Shown here: positions 1-7,385 of the stretch, in pieces
Layout: the number at the start of each line of letters is the position of its first letter
Position numbering within the stretch: the stretch's first letter is position 1
Assembly (NCBI GenBank): GCA_026770585.1
Contig: MU646583.1
Span: 114,955-128,199, forward strand
Reading direction: 5' to 3'
From: Baffinella frigidus
Lineage: Eukaryota > Cryptophyceae > Cryptomonadales > Baffinellaceae
DNA: 13,245 nt
Translations under genes and position numbers: made by a program
The notes under the pieces: model-generated
Told to the model about the DNA's origin: nothing
The model's input: only the letters and a program-made list of their open reading frames with translations
Database searches by the model: none

Positions 1-454
1 TGGGGTCGCTCTGCAGCTTGATGGGCGCGGTCTCAGTGGTCCATCACTATGATCTGACTGAGACCAAACAGGGGACCTTGAGGTGGGGGTAGACACCATC
101 GAAGGGCTTTTTCTCACATCGCAATGTGGGGGCCTAGGTGGTGGAGGGGATTTCTACTCTCCTTGCGTGGCCCGCAAGGAGAGTGGCCCACATACTTTTG
201 CCCGGCCCGCCATCCGCTTGTAAGGAGGTGCTCGGGGCATCTGTGTGTGTAATAGGCAGAGGCCATCGACGGGTGCTCTGCGGGAACCATCGGGGGACTG
301 GGCTCCCTTATGGAAGTCTGCCTCTGATGGAACCCCCAAATATGGGTAGTGGCAGTTTCTTGCCTTAGGATTCAACCGGATGATTACCCGAGTATTTTCC
401 TAAGCTCGCCTCATTTCTGCACCGTGCATTCTCACTTTCGAATAAAGTCAATAA
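1..454. other. No gene recognised; two short hairpins
   Basis: I see no convincing coding signal here; the short open frames on both strands are of the length expected by chance. The stretch holds two inverted repeats. A 9 bp stem pairs 29-37 with 57-65. An 11 bp perfect stem pairs 156-166 with 174-184 around a 7-base loop. The right boundary runs into a 10 bp tandem duplication (447-466). This could be intergenic DNA or intron of a gene extending to the left, and the sequence does not decide between them. Confidence 0.5.
156..184. repeat. Short perfect inverted repeat, 11 bp arms
   Basis: The arm ACTCTCCTTGC (156-166) is followed by the 7-base spacer GTGGCCC and then the exact complement GCAAGGAGAGT (174-184). 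It would form a stable hairpin in RNA or single-stranded DNA. There is no T-run after it and no neighbouring gene that would suggest a terminator. Its role is unknown. Confidence 0.6.
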
Positions 455-988
455 GTGTCAATAAGTGGCCTGAATGGTACATCCCACGAGTATCCTAACC
501 ACAGCGGGCGGAGCCCAATGCTCTATTTGGGAAGTAAGGCCGACCCGGTCCTAGCTTGGGGATGGCATGGGCTGACACCGACAATCCTGTTTAATAAACA
601 CGAAATCAACGAAATCAACGAGTTATGCGCTCCCAAGGGGTTGCTCGTGGGACATGGCGGAGGGGGGGGCAGACAGGAGATGGGCTGTACACACAACCTG
701 TCTTGTTCTGTTCCTTCTGATCACGACGACTTCGATGAGACGAAGGGGGTTTGCCAAGTAAGGGTCGTTCGGGATTGCCTGGATGAAACCTGCTATCTCC
801 AGGACCAGCCCCCGCGGCCGTGCTCACCATGCCGTTTCGGTCCACCAGGACGTGGGAACGTGTGTGCTGCTGTACGACGTTCATTAAAGCTCCATAAGCT
901 CCATAAGCTACCAAATAAAGGAGCACCAAAGCTCGAAGAACCTCAAGCCGCCCCCACCCTCTCCCTCCCCTCCCCCAGGTGTGGTTGA
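455..988 (+). other. Weak 178-codon open frame, unidentified, no family match
   Basis: The frame is open for 534 bases and starts at a GTG. The first ATG in frame is at 518 (product 156 aa). I recognise no domain. The translation is cysteine- and proline-rich and contains two three-residue tandem duplications, EIN-EIN and KLH-KLH. These come from 9 bp DNA duplications at 602-619 and 887-909. They keep the frame, which mildly favours coding, but 9 bp duplications also occur nearby outside this frame. The opposite strand is open over a similar length (615-1049). It could be an exon, a relic or a chance frame. Confidence 0.12.
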
Positions 989-1032
989 GAGAGACGGATA
1001 CACCACGTCCCAATGATCGGGATGGTGAGTCA

Positions 1033-1100
1033 TTCTGTGGAAAGGCCATGCTTCCTTAGGCTTGATGTGATCCAAAAGGAAGCATGGCCTTTCTACAGAA
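1033..1100. repeat. 25 bp near-perfect inverted repeat, miRNA-precursor-like
   Basis: Left arm 1033-1057 and right arm 1076-1100 are complementary over 25 positions with one G/A mismatch. If the plus strand is transcribed that mismatch becomes a G-U pair. The loop is 18 bases (1058-1075). The core of the stem pairs AAAGGCCATGCTTCCTT with its complement. Arm length and loop size match a small-RNA precursor, but a short hairpin relic of a transposon is equally possible. No transcription evidence is visible. Confidence 0.5.
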
Positions 1101-1150
1101 CAAGTTCCGGTGTCCGCCTATGTTGGGAGCTCGAAGGACCTAAAGGACCT

Positions 1151-1387
1151 AACCAGCCGGTGCCTTTCAATATCACCGAAGGGCTCTGTCTCTGTCTGTC
1201 TCTCTGTCTCTCTGTCTCTCTCTATCTCTCTCTCTCTTTCTCTCTATCCCCCCCCTCGCTCTCTCCTTCTTTCTCTCGCTCTCTCTCTCTATCTCTCTCT
1301 CTATTTCTCGCGTTCCCTCCTAATGCGAGATTTAGTCAACCATCTGGTACAAAATTGAGACCACGCAGACCCCAAATCCGTTGCGTG
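1151..1387 (+). repeat. Duplicated repeat unit, copy 1, with CT tract
   Basis: The unit begins AACCAGCCGGTGCCTTTCAA, runs into GGGCTCT followed by a CT microsatellite (about 1183-1310), and ends with a segment containing GAGATTTAGTCAACC and CCCCAAATCCG. The same order recurs at 1644-1908, so the two form an imperfect tandem duplication about 0.5 kb apart. A pyrimidine-rich piece ending CCCCAGGTGT also recurs at about 951-990 and 1545-1580, so the duplicated region probably extends further left. The CT tracts differ in length and interruptions. Confidence 0.7.
1183..1310 (+). repeat. CT-rich microsatellite tract
   Basis: This is an imperfect (CT)n run with TCTG, TCTA and poly-C interruptions. 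Open frames across it give only Ser/Leu runs and are artefacts. In the phosphatase gene at the right end of the window, a comparable tract sits directly upstream of a splice acceptor, so these tracts may serve as polypyrimidine tracts. Here no downstream exon can be recognised. Confidence 0.9.
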
Positions 1388-1643
1388 AGCCTCGGTCGGA
1401 CAGGTGACGAGCCTCGGTGGTTGACTAATGAAGGTATCACCCTCTCTTCCTCCCCATTCACCATGCAGTCACCCCGGGGCCCGAATGGTACCTTTCGGGA
1501 CCAAAGGACCTAGAGGATCCTCTGACTTTTCTCGCCCTCCTTGTCCCCACCCTCTCCTCCCCAGGTGTAATTGTAAGGGAGTAGTTCGTCCTTGAAGGCG
1601 AAGCATCCTTCACGGGGTGCTGGCGGTGTCATTCAATAACAGG

Positions 1644-1908
1644 AACCAGCCGGTGCCTTCCAATATCACTACAGGGCTCTCTCTCTCTCTCGCTCTCTCT
1701 CTCTACCTCTCTCTCTCTCTCTCTCTCTTTCTTTCTCTCTCTATCCCGTCTCTCTCTCTCTTTCCTTTCCCCCCCTCTCTTCTCTCTCTGTCTCCCCCCC
1801 CCCCTTTTCTCTTTCTCCCTTTCTCTCTATCTCGTTCTCTCCCAAACTCGAGATTTAGTCAACTCTCTGGTACATAATCAGGATCACGCAAACCCCAAAT
1901 CCGGTGCG
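1644..1908 (+). repeat. Duplicated repeat unit, copy 2, with CT tract
   Basis: This is the second copy of the unit at 1151-1387. It shares the opening AACCAGCCGGTGCCTT, the phrase CAATATCAC before the CT tract (about 1675-1841), and the closing GAGATTTAGTCAAC...CCCCAAATCCG. Copy 2 runs on through GGGTTCTTGTACA and is followed directly by a MITE at 1939. The shared closing segment also occurs without the CT tract at 5506-5589. Confidence 0.7.
1675..1841 (+). repeat. CT-rich microsatellite tract
   Basis: This is a second CT tract inside the duplicated unit, with CCCC and TTTC interruptions and a poly-C run near 1794-1804. It is longer and more degraded than the tract in copy 1, consistent with independent slippage after duplication. 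No recognisable exon follows. Confidence 0.9.
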
Positions 1909-1938
1909 GGTTCTTCTGTCACGGGTTCTTGTACACTG

Positions 1939-2059
1939 TACAGGGGTACCTCGCTCATAAGAAACCGCCCCCCCCTAGGACCCTACAGTAGGACTATGCC
2001 TAGGGCCCTATGGCGGTCCTAGGGGGGGGTGCGTTTCTTATGAGCGAGGTACCCCTGTA
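1939..2059. mobile_element. Palindromic MITE, full copy (family 1)
   Basis: A 121 bp copy with ends TACAGGGGTACCTCGCTCAT and its inverse. The arms are almost fully self-complementary, including a C-run on the left matched by a G-run on the right. The centre carries CCTAGG-type palindromes. It encodes no protein and must be mobilised in trans. Flanking TA dinucleotides fit a TA target duplication, seen directly at the nested copy near 7229. The next 45 bp are the right half of another copy. Confidence 0.9.
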
Positions 2060-2104
2060 GGGTCCTAAAGGGGGGCGATTTCTTGTGAGCGAGGTACCCC
2101 TGTA
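2058..2104. mobile_element. Solo right half of a family 1 MITE
   Basis: It starts TAGGGTCCTA, which is the central sequence of intact copies, and runs through TTCTTGTGAGCGAGGTACCC to CTGTA. Its position immediately after the complete copy 1939-2059 suggests that copy inserted at the central TA of this one. The matching left half is not found upstream of 1939, so it was lost or this is a truncated arrangement. Confidence 0.75.
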
Positions 2105-2201
2105 AGTGCCTCGCGCAGTTGAGCGAGTGCAGGTGCCTCTCACTGCCTGCATGCCTCAGTCTCGCGTACATTCCACAGCCCACCTTGTCTGACTGCGCTT
2201 G

Positions 2202-2220
2202 TACAGGGATACCTCGCTCA
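2202..2220. mobile_element. Truncated MITE terminus
   Basis: TACAGGGATACCTCGCTCA matches the left terminus of the family 1 MITE with one change. It stops abruptly where the sequence passes into the telomere-like array. This marks the left boundary of the array. Confidence 0.7.
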
Positions 2221-2240
2221 TCCTTTCGGCTTTCTCATCG

Positions 2241-3490
2241 CCAGACAATCCTAAATCCTAAACCCTACACCGTACACCGCACACCCTACAACCTACACCC
2301 TACACCCTGAACCCTGCACCCTAAACCCTAAACCCTAAACCCTAAACCCTGAACACTTAACCGTAAAACCTACACCTTAAACCGTAAACCAACAACCCTG
2401 AACCTTGAACCCTAAGCCCAAAACCCGAAACCCTGAACACTGAAACCTACATCCTGAACCCGAAACCCTAAAGCCCAAACTCCTAAACTCTGAACCCTAC
2501 ACCCTAAACCTTTAACCCTAAACCCTAAAACCCAAACCCGGAACCCCAAACACTCAACCATAAACCCTGCGACCTGAACCCTCAACCCTGAACCCTGAAC
2601 CCCAAACTCCAAACAAACCCAAAACCCTAAAACCTAAACCCTGAACCATGAACCCTGATATCTCAAACCCTAAACCCTGAACCCTCAGCAAACAACCCTA
2701 AATCCTTACCCGAAACCCGAAACCCTAATCGTAAACCCTAAACCCAAAACACAGGAGCCCCAAACCCAAAACCTCTGAATCCAACACCCTTACCTCTAAA
2801 ACCTGACCCCCAAATCTTAAACCCTGAACCCTGAACCCTGAACCCTGAAACCTAAACCCTAAACCTCAACCACTAGAACGTTACCCCAATACTCCAAACT
2901 CTCATCCATGAACCCTAAACCCTAAACCCTAAACCCCAAGCCCTGAACTCTAAACCCTAAGCCCTAAACCCCAAACCCTAAACCCTGAACCCCTAGCCTC
3001 AACTCTAAACCCGAAAACCTAAACCCTAAATCCTAAACCCTAAACCCTAAACCTCAAACCCTAAACCCTTACCCCGAAACTTTAAACCCTAAACCCTCAA
3101 CCCTGAACCCTCAACTCTAAACCCTAGACCCTGAACCCTAGGCCCTAAAACCCAAACCCTAAACCCTGAACCCCAAATCCCAACCCTAAACCCTAAACCC
3201 CAAACCCTAAACCCCAAACCTCAACCCTAAACCCTGAACCCTGAACCCTCAACACCTAAACCCTAAACCCTAAACCCTGAACACTAAACCCTAAACACTA
3301 AACATAACACCCGAACCATAAACCCTAAACCCTAAACAATAAAGCCCCCAACCCTGAACCCTGATCCCTGACTCCTACAACCTAAACACAAAAAGCTAGG
3401 CCCTAAATCTGAAAATCTCAACACTGAACCCCAAACCTGAGACCTGAACCCCTAAACCCCAACCCCTAAACCTTACACCCTGAACCCTTA
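2241..3490. repeat. Degenerate telomere-like array, CCCTAAA type
   Basis: About 1.25 kb of heptamer-like units dominated by CCCTAAA and CCCTGAA, with variants such as CCCCAAA, CCCGAAA and CCCTACA. The G-rich strand is the minus strand (TTTAGGG), the telomere unit of plants and many algae. The units are too mutated, and too far inside flanking sequence, to be an active chromosome end. This is an interstitial or subtelomeric array. The small open frames across it, for example on the minus strand at 2412-2612, are products of the heptamer periodicity. Confidence 0.9.
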
Positions 3491-3496
3491 AAGCCA

Positions 3497-3906
3497 TTTT
3501 TTTAGCGGCCTGATCCAAATAACCTGTACAAACGGTCATCTCAAGCCTGATTTTTTAATATTTTGTTTTAGGCTCCAGGCGAGGGGGGGAGGGGGGCAAG
3601 GGTCAGTTCAGATGCGGGGAGTTGGGGCGCCATGCGGGGCGTCGTAAGCTGGACGCCTGAAAAAAAATGAAACAAAATGTAGATCCTTACATTTTCATTT
3701 AGGCCCAAAATTTTAAATGGCCGGAAATGATTTTGAAAAAGATTTAAAGCAAAAAGACTTAAATTGTAAGGGGCTCTCGCAATTTTAAATCTTTTTCAAA
3801 ATCATTTTCGGCCATTTAAAATTTTGGGCCTAAAGGAAAATGTGAGGATCTCCGGCCATTTGAATTGTTTGAGGTGACCGTTTTTCAGATCAGCCCGCTC
3901 AAAAAA
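3497..3906. mobile_element. Foldback element inserted in the telomere-like array
   Basis: A block of about 410 bp with no heptamers interrupts the array. Its ends are inverted repeats: 3497-3544 (T-run, AGCGGCCTGATC, then AAACGGTCATCTCAA) pairs imperfectly with 3869-3906. Between them lie two hairpins: an imperfect one (about 3557-3680, arms sharing ATTTTGTTTT and CAGGCG) and a long near-perfect one (3681-3851). It has no coding capacity. The structure resembles Foldback-type or MITE-like non-autonomous DNA elements. I could not identify a clear target-site duplication in the mutated heptamers. Confidence 0.7.
3681..3851. repeat. Long AT-rich inverted repeat within the foldback element
   Basis: Left arm 3681-3746 begins AGATCCTTACATTTTC. 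It pairs with right arm 3782-3851, which ends GAAAATGTGAGGATCT. Both include GGCCCAAAATTTTAAATGG or its complement. Pairing extends for about 60 bp with few mismatches. Transcribed RNA would form a long hairpin. Confidence 0.85.
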
Positions 3907-4097
3907 CCGGCCTCAAACTTGAACCCGCAACCCTCAACCCTGATTCCTGAACCCTGAACTTTAAACACGAAACTCTAAACCCGAAACCCGAAACCCCAAA
4001 CACGAAACCCTAAACACAAAACCCTAAAAACGGACCCCTAGACCCAAATCCCTGAACCCTGAACCCTCAACCTCAACCTCAACCCTAATCCCTGCTT

Positions 4098-4135
4098 TAA
4101 AATCGTTGTGGGTCGCGAGCCCCACAACGATTTTA
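4098..4135. repeat. 15 bp perfect hairpin inside the telomere-like array
   Basis: TAAAATCGTTGTGGG (4098-4112) is followed by an 8-base spacer and its exact complement CCCACAACGATTTTA (4121-4135). The spacer contains the self-complementary TCGCGA. It interrupts the heptamer array cleanly, so it is an insertion, perhaps a very small foldback element or the footprint of one. Confidence 0.75.
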
Positions 4136-4190
4136 GTTCACCTCACACCCTACACCCCAGACCTCAATCCCTAGACCTTAAACCCTAAAT

Positions 4191-4270
4191 GTGAGCCTCG
4201 GTCTCTTTGGTCTCGCTTGTGCGTCGGGCCTTGGCCTCTACGACCTCTCTCCTCCCAAGCGGGGTCTCAC
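4191..4270. repeat. 80 bp non-telomeric insert carrying GAGCCTCGGTC
   Basis: The segment begins GTGAGCCTCGGTC and ends GGTCTCACT, giving weak inverted ends (GTGAGCC against GGTCTCAC). The motif GAGCCTCGGT also occurs near 1387, 1411, 5444 and 6364, outside the array, so this is probably a piece of a dispersed repeat. I considered a tRNA because of the length, but no T-loop or anticodon arm is visible. Confidence 0.45.
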
Positions 4271-4402
4271 TAAAACCTAAACCCTGAACCCAAACTCCTA
4301 AAACTTAAACCCTCAACCCTCAACCCTCAACCCTCAACCCTAAACACTAAACCCTCATCCCTCAACCCTCAACCCTCAACCCTCAATCCTCAATCCTCAA
4401 TC

Positions 4403-4462
<60 letters not shown>

Positions 4463-4593
4463 ATCCTCAACTTTCAACCCTCAGCCCTCAACCCTCAACC
4501 CTCTTTCCTCAACCCTCCACGCCCAGACGCGCTCTGCAGGTTCAGCTGCATGGTCCAGATCTCGTCTTCTCTCAACGCGGCTGTCACGCACAG

Positions 4594-4635
<42 letters not shown>

Positions 4636-4639
4636 GCTC

Positions 4640-4685
<46 letters not shown>

Positions 4686-4691
4686 GAGAGA
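4594..4691 (+). repeat. CT microsatellite ending in a CTCTCGAGAGAG palindrome
   Basis: An almost pure (CT)n tract with a few TTTC and CCCG breaks, ending at 4679-4692 in a self-complementary turn from CT to GA. Frames across it on either strand encode only Ser/Leu or Arg/Glu runs and are not genes. Directly after it an Ala/Glu/Asp-rich frame is open to a stop near 4838, so the tract could be the end of an intron. Confidence 0.9.
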
Positions 4692-4692
4692 G

Positions 4693-4840
4693 CACACTGC
4701 GGCGGGTTCTCAGACAGAGCATCATTCTGAAGCAGAACCTGAAGCGGATGCTGATGCAGAACCTGATGCTTTTTCTGAGGCATCGCCCGAAGCGGATTGT
4801 GGTCGGGGTCCAGCTCTAGCGCATGCTCGTCTCCAGGAGT
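4693..4840 (+). other. Possible exon, Glu/Ala/Asp-rich open frame
   Basis: Following the CT tract, one plus-strand frame reads through a repetitive acidic stretch. It is built from GAAGCAGAACCTGAAGC and GATGCAGAACCTGATGC units (product EAEPEADADAEPDAF), then reaches a TAG near 4838. The DNA repeat is about 20 bp. A pyrimidine tract followed by AG is what a splice acceptor would look like, but no start codon, upstream exon or homology is visible. It may equally be simple-sequence DNA. Confidence 0.15.
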
Positions 4841-5453
4841 GTGGGTAGGAGGGGAACTCCGACGCTGGGAGTGGAACTCCGGACGTCATCGAGGCAGTAG
4901 TAATCTTGCTCACTGCAAACAGTACGAGACCCCTCTACAAGAACCATGCTGGTGGATTGATTGGAGTTTCTTGCTGAGTAACGGCAGAACACTTGTCAAC
5001 TTTGTTCTACGACAGTTGACTAATACGGATTCATTGAGTTTTCGTTTGTGGATTTGGTTGAAACTGTGCACGTCTGCAGTCAGAAGTTCTATGTGAGCGC
5101 CTGCTGAGTTCTGACAAGTTCTATTCTATTTGGAGCAGTGACTTGGGGGCATCGAACCTCAATCGAGTGGGATATGTAGGATTGGGGGTTACCATTCGTG
5201 GCTTCTCGGCGTTGAAATTTGATGCATATGGTGGGGGTCGGTTGGTGTTATGGCTGTCGAAAGAATTGTGGTGGCATCGATTTCGACGTATTTCTGCGAA
5301 TTGGCACTCACATACACGCTTTAATTCAAAACAATACTAAATCTTGCTAGACTGGAAGGGGAAGCAAATTAGCGTTACCAGGGGTTCTGGGTCGTTTAGT
5401 CTGCAGCAGGATTTTTTGCCGGCTAGAAGAACACCCCTTGGCCGAGCCTCGGT

Positions 5454-5493
5454 CTGTGTTCTTAAATATGAGACTGTGTTCTTAAATATGAGA
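5454..5493 (+). repeat. Perfect 20 bp tandem duplication
   Basis: The 20-base unit CTGTGTTCTTAAATATGAGA occurs twice head to tail with no mismatch, so the duplication is recent. The unit follows the dispersed motif GAGCCTCGGT, and a related TTTTCTTAAAT follows the same motif near 6385. Confidence 0.9.
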
Positions 5494-5505
5494 TTGATGG
5501 TTAAC

Positions 5506-5589
5506 GCGAGATTTAGTCAACCCTCTGGTTCTGAATTCAAAACACACAGGCTCCAAATTCGGGGTGGGGTCTTAAGTTCTGGGTTCTTG
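5506..5589 (+). repeat. Third copy of the GAGATTTAGTCAAC repeat
   Basis: About 85 bp align with 1849-1932. They share GAGATTTAGTCAAC, CTCTGGT, CCAAAT-CGG-GTGGG and GGGTTCTTG in the same order. A related closing segment is at 1326-1387. This copy lacks the preceding CT tract and follows a perfect 20 bp tandem duplication. The inverse of GTCAACCCTCTGG occurs at 6399-6411, which could mark terminal repeats of an unrecognised element spanning 5515-6411. Confidence 0.55.
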
Positions 5590-6230
5590 CAACACAGAAC
5601 GTCATTGGTTTGCAGTGTACTATCTCCCAATCAAGCTCGCGAAAGTTTTGATCGGCATTGAAATGATGGGGAATTAGATTTCAAAGGAATAGGAAACTTT
5701 TCTATGCAACAAAGTACAGAAGCACTTGAGAATTTGTGAAAGAAAAGTGAAACGTTTTTGGCAGATCGAATTTTCTGAACCCGAGGGTCAGGTGTACCTT
5801 GCTCGGCTATGTTGCGGCTATGTTGCAGAAACCGTGTTCTGGAAATGTCAAAATCCCTCGACAAACAAAGGAATTGAATGAGTTTTTAACGAAAAATCGG
5901 CTCGAAAGCAGGATTTTCGAGAACCACTTTCTTCCAAGCACAAACAAGTAAAGAAGAGTAGGGCTGGCTCCAGAACTTTGGCAAAGCCTGCCCTGAACAG
6001 GGAATAAGACCACCTCGTCCTCAGGTTTCGGGGAAGAGATTGCTGATCTTAGGTCAGCAATGATGACTCTGATGGTGAGGTGATGGACTCCGAACTTAAA
6101 CCTCAAATCAAGGAGTAGGGGGAGGGCGGCGAGGAGGAGAGAGCTGCGGGAGTGCACCCAGGATTAAGAAACGCGGAGCGTCCCAGGGCTTCCTTACATT
6201 TTAAGAAACGCACAGCGTCCGTTCTTAGCG

Positions 6231-6260
6231 TCCCCGTTTCTTATGAGCAAGGTACCCCTG
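6231..6260. mobile_element. Solo MITE right arm
   Basis: CCCCGTTTCTTATGAGCAAG continues into GTACCCCTG, matching the right terminus of family 1 with one change (GAGCAAGG for GAGCGAGG). No left arm lies within 150 bp upstream. A second, weaker terminus (CAAGAGGTACCCCTGTA) is at 6465-6481. Confidence 0.65.
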
Positions 6261-6599
6261 AAGCAGGGCCAGACCTTCGAGCGATTCCGTTTGAATCGCA
6301 GCAATTCGAGTACAAAGCTCAGAACATGCATAGATCCCTCGTGAATGAGAACTCCTGTGGGGGAGCCTCGGTCGGTTTGCGTTTTCTTAAATTTGTTCCA
6401 GAGGGTTGACGAATTCTGGAGGCCTCAAAACGGGTCTGTTTTCGTAACGTTTCGTCTTTTTATTCAAGAGGTACCCCTGTAAGGTAAATCACGATCCAGT
6501 TGATTGGATCCTGGCGCATGTTTGGTCGCACCACACCTTGGTGCTTTGGAGCTTTGGTGCTTTGGTGCTTTGCATTACACTCACATCGCATCTCACTCC

Positions 6600-6719
6600 T
6601 ACGGGGGTACCTCGCTCAGAAGAAAACGCCCACCCCCTAGGACCACCTCAGGGCCCTAGGCATAGGGCTAATGTAGGGTCCTGGGCGGGGCGTTTTCTTA
6701 TGAGCGAGGTACCCCTGTA
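6600..6719. mobile_element. Palindromic MITE, full copy (family 1)
   Basis: A 120 bp copy with left end TACGGGGGTACCTCGCTCA and an intact right end GAGCGAGGTACCCCTGTA. Internal arms contain CACCCCCTAGGACCACC and its near complement. It is one of the cleaner copies in the window and lies in otherwise featureless sequence. Confidence 0.9.
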
Positions 6720-7158
6720 CCCCGCACTCAATGTTGGTGTGTGTATTTCTTTTGGGACAAGGCCCACGGAAACAGCATTAGCGGCTTATTCCCGCCACGG
6801 TCTTCATAAGTACTGATCACGTTACTAGGGTAAAGTGATGCAGGACAAGGCTTGAAGATTGTAGAAGGAGGAGGGACGTTCCAGGCCTGAAACGGCCCCC
6901 AGGTGCCTCGTGCGTCGGCTCAGTACAACCAAGCCTCAGATAAACACGCCGTCTCTGGCACTCCTCCTGGGCCTCTTATGTTTTTTTTGAACCAGCACAC
7001 TAAAGCAAACTGTGGTTGCGAGTGTTCTTTGAATCTAAGAACACCGAACGACTCCGGTCGGTGCGCGTTTTCTTAGATCGAGCAAACGCAGGCCACACGC
7101 AGGCCCTCTCCCAAACCCGGTGCGTTTCCTGAGCTTCTTGGTTCTCGGAGGGATCGGG
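6720..7158. other. No gene seen; weak inverted repeat 7023-7080
   Basis: No coding sequence is recognised. Around 7023-7080 an imperfect inverted repeat pairs GAATCTAAGAACACCGAACG with TCGGTGCGCGTTTTCTTAGATC. This resembles the TCGGTC...TTTTCTTAAAT segments near 5450 and 6370 and may be a decayed member of another small element family. Confidence 0.35.
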
Positions 7159-7228
7159 TACAGGGGTACTTCGCTCACAAGAAATTACCCCCCCCCCCCG
7201 GACCACCAGCCTAGGCATAGGACTAGTG
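7159..7228. mobile_element. Left half of a MITE split by a nested copy
   Basis: It begins TACAGGGGTACTTCGCTCAC, continues through the poly-C arm and CCTAGGCATAGGACTAGTG, and stops at the central TA where the next element begins. The missing right half resumes at 7347 after the inserted copy. Together they reconstruct one family 1 element of normal size interrupted at its centre. Confidence 0.85.
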
Positions 7229-7347
7229 TACAGGGGTACCTCGCTCATGAGAACCCCCCCCCCCCCTAGGACCACCATAGGGCCCCAGGCATGGTCCCAA
7301 TAGGGTCCTAGGGGGGGGCGGTTTCTTATGAGCGAGGTACCCCTGTA
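7229..7347. mobile_element. Palindromic MITE nested in another MITE
   Basis: A complete 119 bp copy, TACAGGGGTACCTCGCTCAT to ACCCCTGTA, sits inside another copy of the same family. The interrupted element's central sequence, CTNNTG-TA-GGGTCCTA in intact copies, is split so that TA occurs on both sides of the insert. This is direct sequence evidence of transposition with a TA target-site duplication. The right arm has the characteristic GGGGGGGCGGTTTCTTATGA. Confidence 0.92.
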
Positions 7348-7384
7348 GGGTCCTAGCTAGGGGGAGACTGTTTCTCTGAGCGAG
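7347..7384. mobile_element. Right half of the split MITE
   Basis: Starting at the duplicated TA, AGGGTCCTAGCTAGGG continues the element begun at 7159. It reaches TTTCTCTGAGCGAG, where the expected GTACCCCTGTA is missing and the next element begins. The right terminus was lost, or overwritten by the adjacent element. Confidence 0.75.
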
Positions 7385-7385
7385 T

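Larger units (their letters stand above)
3915..4505. repeat. Telomere-like array, second part, with homogeneous CCCTCAA block
   Basis: Heptamer units resume after the foldback element. From about 4312 to 4500 the array becomes strikingly uniform CCCTCAA, with a few CCTCAAT units, unlike the mixed array to the left. Uniformity implies recent local expansion or gene-conversion-like homogenisation of a variant unit. Two non-telomeric inserts interrupt it: a 38 bp hairpin (4098-4135) and an 80 bp segment (about 4191-4270). Confidence 0.9.
4841..6230. other. Gene-poor, less GC-rich stretch
   Basis: No protein family is recognisable on either strand. Open frames are short and lack domains. Besides the repeat copy at 5506-5589 and the tandem duplication at 5454-5493, I note a 12 bp tandem repeat GGCTATGTTGCG near 5804-5825. 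Two copies of TTAAGAAACGCRSAGCGTCC lie near 6165 and 6200, just before a solo MITE arm. Confidence 0.5.

Noticed and set aside
2412-2612. Minus-strand frame with a VQGLGFRV-like periodic protein
   Set aside because: It comes entirely from the seven-base telomere-like unit read in three-base steps.
4191-4270. tRNA-like insert in the telomere array
   Set aside because: The length is about right but there is no GTTC-type T loop, no anticodon arm and no consistent acceptor stem.
2241-4505. CRISPR array
   Set aside because: The repeats are 7 bp heptamers without spacers, and the other evidence is eukaryotic.
4481-4783. Arg/Glu and Ser/Leu repeat proteins over CT tracts
   Set aside because: They are translations of a microsatellite in several frames and both strands, with no domain on either side.
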